Source of the DNA: Isoetes taiwanensis
Taxonomy: Eukaryota > Streptophyta > Lycopodiopsida > Isoetales > Isoetaceae
Assembly (NCBI GenBank): GCA_021234155.1
Contig: JAJEKV010000050.1
Location: 7,983,700-8,047,699, forward strand
Reading direction: 5' to 3'
Length of the DNA stretch: 64,000 bases
A program made the translations under genes and the position numbers. The notes below the pieces were generated by a model. The model had not been told where the DNA came from and did not search any database. It saw only the letters and a list, made by a program, of their open reading frames with translations. Shown piece by piece: positions 58,824-64,000 of this stretch. How positions within the stretch are numbered: position 1 is the first letter of the stretch; every line of letters begins with the position of its first letter.

Positions 58824-59206
58824 AGTTCATTTGTGTAGATCATTTCATCTTCATGACTCTCAATATACTACAGTACATGGTCATGGGTACAAGTCTTTCA
58901 CTATATAAATTTTTTGGATTTTATTATTTGGGTTCAAGTCTCTCAATACATAAATTTTTCGGTTATTCTTGGATTCGTTTTTGGAACCTTCCTTTTCAGA
59001 TAGCGGTGCAACAGTTAATACGGAAGCTACTCTGGAGGTCCACGTGGTATGAGTTGTTGCTACAGTTCCATTGGTTTTTATACAGAGGTTATAGTATCCT
59101 AGATCGGTATTGCTTTGGTGGTTACGTTCCATGGTTTTTAGCTATTGGTTGCTGGTTCGGTTCCCTTTGACTGCCAAGACTTTCCCAACGCGACTAACTT
59201 CTCCTT

Positions 59207-59512
59207 TTTTCCTTGGAGTTTCCATTCCTATTGGGTTTGCATCCCTATGGTGTTTGCGCATTTCCATTCTTTATGCTCCTCTTTTTGTCACAAGTGTGTA
59301 TGCGTATTTTCATAATTTAGGCCCCTCTTTCTCACAGCGATTAAAATTTCTCCTTTCTTCTCGGAGTTTTCCCTCCCTATTGAGTTTGCACATTTCCGTA
59401 CTTTATGCTCCTCTTTCTGTGACATTTAACTATGTTTCTTCCTTTCTTCTTGAAGTGTTCCCTCCCTATTGAGTTTGCACGTTTCCATACTTTATGTTTC
59501 TCTTTCGGTAGG
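59207..59512 (+). repeat. three-copy tandem repeat
   Basis: Each copy contains GGAGTTTTCCCTCCCTATTG (or close), GAGTTTGCACATTTCC and ACTTTATGCTCCTCTTTCTG. Copies lie at about 59215-59290, 59355-59425 and 59450-59512. They are imperfect and non-coding. Confidence 0.75.
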
Positions 59513-62500
59513 CCAAGACGATGCACTCGATGGTGTTTCAATCACGATTGGGTGCTAAGGCCTCTAATTGTATATCTTTTCATTCGATGTGGTCCAAAGT
59601 TTTTATTTGCATGGAAGCGACTGAGAATCTTTATCATCATCTGACACATGTTACTTGACGATGCAATTCGACTCTGTCTGGATCCAGGTAAATTTGCTCT
59701 TTGCATATGAGCTTTTTTGCACGAGGAGCTTCATTTTTTGGTGAGAGCATCCTGTTTGGGCATTTAATACCTTCAGTTAATGCCTAGTTCATTATATAGC
59801 AATTCCATGGATCCTATTCGCATTCTCTATATTGGCGTCCCTTGCACCTTATATCTTCAGTCATTAGAACACGCATGTGGTTTGGTTTCATTTAGACATG
59901 TTTTTCTTGGCTAAGTTAGCTCTTTATATAGGTACATGTTGCATTGTAATTTTATTTTCTGGATGTGAACACCCATTTTGGCATATAGTACCAACATGGT
60001 TGGTTGTCTAGTTGACCAATTTCATTTGTATCCTTTCATTCTTTGTGGCATGTTCCATCTTTACTATGCTATTCTTCTTCTTGTTAGTTTCTTCCAATGT
60101 TCTTGCTAGAGTGTCTTTTTTCCATCCTTTTGAGGTGGTTCTCTTGCCCATTTCATGATGTTTGAGTTTATTCCATTTAATAGCATGCTAGGGTTGAAGT
60201 TTGGATTGCTCATTCTAGGGGCTTGCTCGCATTACTAACGTGGCATTTACATTTGTTCTCCACTTTGCTTCTACCCTTGGCGTCTTCCATTTACTCGCTA
60301 GTCTAGCATGCCCCATTGTGCTTTGTTGTCTTTATTGGAGGATTTGCTGGGTTTGGTTTCATGTGGTTGTCGATGTGTGGGCAATTCCCATGAATTTTTT
60401 ATTCTTTTTATGCATATGAAGTCCCCTTTTTTATTGTTTAGTTTAGATCGGCACGACAAGTTCCATTGTCCGTTGCTTAATCTAGCTTTCTAAGTTTTTT
60501 CTGGCATTTTTTCGTACTCGCATGCTTAACATGAATATGACTTTTATATGGTTGGGATCTTGTTATCAATTTTCGCAAACAACTTTTTGATTATAGATGT
60601 TTAGATAAGTTGTCTAGATTTTGCCGTCGTTACATTGACTTGATGGCTCTAGTACCTTAGATACATTCTTTTATATGAGATACGGATGTACATGTGAATA
60701 TGACCTCTAGGACTATTGTATTTAGGCTCTGTCCTGCTGCACGTGAGGTTCATTCTTTCATCATGGTATATATGCTTGAGAGTAATTTTAATATCTTTTG
60801 GTTAGTCGGTTCCCTTTATTTGCTACTATCGGGTGTGCTGTCTAGCTTAATGGCTGGGGTTCTTGGTATCGTGTCCTTTATTTATTCCTTTGGTACAGCT
60901 TGGTCACGGAGGTGATTCCTTCTAGGCGTGATTGCTAGATTCTATGTTCCATAATCTTCATCAGGTTTTCTCTCAAGCTTTTGTATGTTTGTTGACGCAT
61001 TCAGGTATCGATGAATATGTACATGGTTACGTTCTTTGCATTGTTCTAGCCTTTCTTTTAGACGTTTGATCTTCTCCATGCACTCTTGTCTTGTTTCCAT
61101 GCACTTTTGTTAGTCCTAATGGTCTAGTTTTGGTTAGCATGATTTTCATAAAGCTTGATTTCATTCAGTCTTGCGTATCGGTTGGCTCTTATCATGTTAG
61201 TGGCTAGGTGTGTTTGGATTCTTGATCGGTTATACATGGGTATCCTTTGTGCCTTGACCTCTTTTTTCCCAGTTCTGCTTTCGTCTTTGATCATTATCTT
61301 TCCATTATGTTATTTTTAGATGTAGCAATCCGGTTGGTTTTAGATGCTTTGTTTATTCCATTTCTTCTGCAGCTTATTCCATGTCTCTGCTCTGTATATA
61401 CCTTTTTTGTTCATTTTGCGTGTCGGTTTTTCTCCATGTTCCACATATCTTTTGTTCCTTTTCATAATCCTATGTTCGTGTTTATTTGTCATTTCGTCTT
61501 CGTTCTTTTAGTTCTTTTTTCTTCTTGTTGCTTTGTTCTTTATTCTTCTGCTCCATGTATGCTGGTGCGTTCCTTGTTAGATTTTCGCTTAGTTCTTTTG
61601 AGTCATTTTTGGGTCATTTTTAATATTTATCTCTCTTTCACATATTCTTTTTATCCTCGCTCCTTCGTTTAATCATTGACTTCGTAGATCTATTTTAAAT
61701 CGTTTTGTCCCTTATTTGTTCTTTCTCTTGTGTTTGCTCAGCTCATCTCCTAAGTCGCCTTAATATTGCCTTGCCCCGCTGGTGACAATATAATGTTTTT
61801 GCCCGTCACCCTGGTTATCCAAGTTTCCCCACTAGCCTTGCTTAGCCATGTTTTCTTTTTTGTCCCATTTGTTTCTTTCATTCGAAGCATCCTTTTTTCG
61901 CTCGTTCTTCCATCAGTTTGCTTCTGCCCTATTGCCCTCCTCGTCTTTGTTTGCTCCGTTTGTTAGTCTAATTCATCCTTTTTGGCCTTTTTTGATCATT
62001 TTTTCATTACCTTCTTGTACTTTATTCACATACTCCATCAGTTCCTTTGTTTTACTTCACCCACCTTCTCCTTGTTCCTCTACTATATTTTCTAAGGTAT
62101 AGTTCCTTTTTTGTGTTCTCATTGGTTCTTGCTTGCTCTATGCCTTGACGTATTTTTTCCTTTTTGCGATGATATATTTAGGTTTTGGAGTTTTTGGATC
62201 CTTTTTGGTGCATATATCTCTAAGAGTTTTATTCTGTATCGTTTAGTCTACGTGCTTTCTGTATTTGTGTGTTTTCCTTGTCAGGTTTTTGTTGAGTCCT
62301 TGTAGCTCTTTTAATTCCTTTGTCTGTTCCAGTTTGACCCCGTTAACTCTTTTGGGTAGTGCGTTTTCTGCTGTTGCTTTTGATTGCCTCGTTTCTTCTT
62401 TCTTTTGTTGCCTTGTGCTCCACCTTGACCTCCTTAACTCCTTTGCGTCATGCCCTTCTTGCCTTTGCTTATTGCCTCGTTTTTCCTCCACTTTGTCTTG

Positions 62501-62881
62501 CTTCTTCTATTCCAGTAACTCCATTAGTTCCCTTAGTTCATCATGTGTGTATTACGCTAGTCTTTCTAGAATGCATAGCTTTCATATCTATTTTGACCAT
62601 GTCTTCTCTTGATTCAACTTAATTCTCTTTGTCATATTGGGGTCCATGTATCATGTTCTTTGCCCACTGCATTGATTATTCCCGTTATTCTATCATTCTT
62701 GCTTTGCAGTTTTCAGGTTGCCCCCCTTTTCCTGATTTGTTTCTATTCATCATTTTTGGCCAATTTTTCCTTCGTTTCACTTTTTGCCTTTTATTTCTTT
62801 GTCGTCTTGGTTTGCTCCATTCCTTTGAAGTAGATTCCTCTTCTATCGGCCAACTAGTTGTATCATGGGACCCATCCTAGG

Positions 62882-63043
62882 AATGCCACGGTTCTATTGC
62901 GATAGCAATAGAACCAACATTCCTTGGATGGGGACGTCCTACTTGCACCTCCTATTTATACCGCCTCCTTCCTCATTTCCAGTCATCGGCGTTCTCTTGA
63001 GCTTATTTTCCTTATTGTTCTTTTCTAGCTCCACAAGCTTCCC
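62882..63043 (+). promoter_or_regulatory. 162 bp repeat with perfect hairpin and TATA box, copy 2
   Basis: This copy is identical by eye to 57170-57331. It is followed by CGCCCCCCTCTCCC instead of CTTCCAGC, so homology stops sharply. There is no TG...CA end, PBS or purine tract next to either copy, so they are not ordinary LTRs. A duplicated promoter or ends of an unknown element are both possible. Confidence 0.6.
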
Positions 63044-63347
63044 GCCCCCCTCTCCCTTTATCATATCCGAGCTTGTTGGTCATTTCTTCATCTGTTTTCC
63101 CGTTTTCTCATTTCATGTTCCATCGTTGAAGTTGCTTCGTTTCCTGTTAGTCAATCGGTTATCTGTATTTGTCTATTTGTCTACAGTTCTCGGGTCGCTC
63201 TGCATCACCTGTTTTCCTCCATGTTTGGCAAGAAATCCTTCTTCTCTATCCTATCAGTTTCCCTCACCCTCCCTCCCTTGATGGTTTTTCATTTGATCGG
63301 GTTCGTTATTTCCTTTTCTATGTCCTTTAAATTTGCATTCTTTATTT

Positions 63348-63664
63348 CCTCAGCGTGGCTTTGTAGCCTCTGAGGCATACGTATTGGTTTACTCTGTCTC
63401 GGCATGGCACTAGTATTTTATTTATTCATTCATGTTTTCTCTCGGTGTGGCATTGTAGCCTCTGAGTCAATATTTATTATTCATGTTTTCTCTCGGCGTG
63501 GCACTGTTGCCTCCGAGATCATATTTATTGTTTTTTCTCGGCGTGGCACTGTAGCCTCCGAGGCAGCACTAATCGGTTGTTTTTTCCCACGATGGTCATT
63601 CCGCGGACGGTTCCCGATTGGTCGGCTGTTGTTTCTTTCTCGGCGTGGCCCTGGAGCCTCCGAG
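63348..63664 (+). repeat. array of five 26-28 nt potential RNA hairpins
   Basis: Copies of CTCGGCGTGGCACTGTAGCC followed by TCCGAG lie at 63348-63375, 63441-63466, 63492-63517, 63537-63562 and 63639-63664. A half copy lies at about 63398-63412. Each can fold with CTCGG paired to CCGAG and GGC to GCC. The first copy has CCTCAG paired with CTGAGG, so both stem sides changed together. The second has CTCGG against CTGAG, which still pairs as G-U. Confidence 0.8.
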
Positions 63665-64000
63665 TCTTCTTGCCTATGGCATCTAATTCATTGACGGGTT
63701 ATTTTTTCTTTCAGCCTTGATTTCTGCAGGATTGTTAGTGTCTTGTGGTTGCCATAGTGCGCGGGGTCGTGCTTCAACTACTTGCTTGGGTTTCCTCAAA
63801 AACCGAAGAAGGCGTGGTTCTTCTTCCCGATGAGGAGCAATCACCGAGTCGTCTCACCCTTGCATCGACCAAGCGGCGGATAGAACCATCTTTTATGTTG
63901 TATTCTTCAGTTTCATCATGCTCTCGATGATTGTCTAGTTTCGGAGCATTTAAAGTTCATATTTCCAAATTTATCTATCCCTAGTGAGGGGTCCATTTGT
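63665..64000 (+). other. possible exon at the window edge, unassigned
   Basis: After TTGATTTCTGCAG (about 63731) the composition becomes balanced, and a frame at 63745-63930 reads VSSKTEEGVVLLPDEEQSP and similar. I recognise no domain. It may be an exon of a + strand transcript from the T-rich region that continues beyond the window. Confidence 0.25.

Larger units (their letters stand above)
57332..62881 (+). other. long T-rich region, candidate non-coding transcript or intron
   Basis: The + strand is strongly T-rich and A-poor for more than 5 kb, and all longer + frames encode Phe/Leu/Ser-rich low-complexity peptides. Less T-rich islands with splice-like borders occur. 58118-58396 runs from GTTACAG to CTGTAAGT, and about 59505-59689 runs to GATCCAG|GTAAAT. 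These could be exons of a + strand transcript starting at the promoter-like repeat, but none encodes a protein I recognise. Confidence 0.4.

Noticed and set aside
61247-62880. Chain of hydrophobic plus-strand frames resembling membrane proteins
   Set aside because: Phe/Leu/Ser richness follows from the T/C-rich composition. Frames overlap in all phases and have no family motif.
57170-63043. LTR retrotransposon bounded by the 162 bp repeats
   Set aside because: There are no TG...CA termini, no tRNA primer site or purine tract adjacent, and no retroviral domain inside.
63348-63664. CRISPR-like array
   Set aside because: Repeats are short, spacers vary from 19 to 76 nt and are T-rich, and the genome is a plant nucleus. 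The inverted symmetry fits RNA hairpins instead.

Overview
The window reads as nuclear DNA of a land plant. It is AT-rich and gene-poor. The recognisable host genes are plant families: a UDP-glycosyltransferase with a PSPG box, a plant-type SAM-dependent methyltransferase of the PMT family, and a KEA-type K+/H+ antiporter. They have small exons and GT-AG introns, and plant Ty1/copia, gag-only LTR, hAT and LINE elements surround them. The RT style of the LINEs and the UGT N-terminus suggest a fern or other non-angiosperm. This is a weak inference, not something the sequence proves. No bacterial operon, CRISPR array, rRNA or convincing tRNA gene was seen.

Layout. 1-8.1 kb is mostly non-coding with short local repeats. 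8.2-9.1 kb holds degraded exons of a KEA antiporter (+). 9.5-13.0 kb and 27.0-30.5 kb are two copies of one 3.5 kb block carrying an antisense LINE (endonuclease and partial reverse transcriptase). Between them lie low-complexity DNA, a fold-back element (14.9-15.3 kb), LINE 3' ends, a duplicated 0.8 kb segment (21.9-24.0 kb) and a roughly 400 bp-period tandem array (24.6-26.5 kb). A broken PMT methyltransferase gene (-) sits at 31.0-31.7 kb.

32.9-47.5 kb is a tandemly duplicated UGT locus, heavily invaded. Copy A (32.9-35.05 kb) keeps only the C-terminal exon part and carries a 796 bp hAT-like element. A 5'-truncated LINE (35.05-36.6 kb) follows it. Copy B (from 36.68 kb) carries a very young gag-only LTR element (37105-41000) in its flank. 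A Ty1/copia element (42548-46699) sits inside its coding exon 2. Exon 1 and a G-box/TATA promoter lie at 46.9-47.5 kb. Because the copies are paralogous, each serves as the empty site for insertions in the other, so insertion boundaries and target-site duplications can be read to the base.

50351-56001 is a second Ty1/copia element (-) with almost identical LTRs but damaged genes. A (GATA)n microsatellite follows, apparently the tail of a LINE 3' end. From about 57.2 kb to the end the + strand is strikingly T-rich. It contains two identical 162 bp hairpin-plus-TATA repeats 5.7 kb apart, tandem arrays, and five copies of a potential RNA hairpin whose stem changes partly compensate.

No host gene here looks intact. 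The two youngest elements have LTR pairs differing at only one position each, so the frequent frameshifts and stops in host exons are more likely real decay than base-calling noise.
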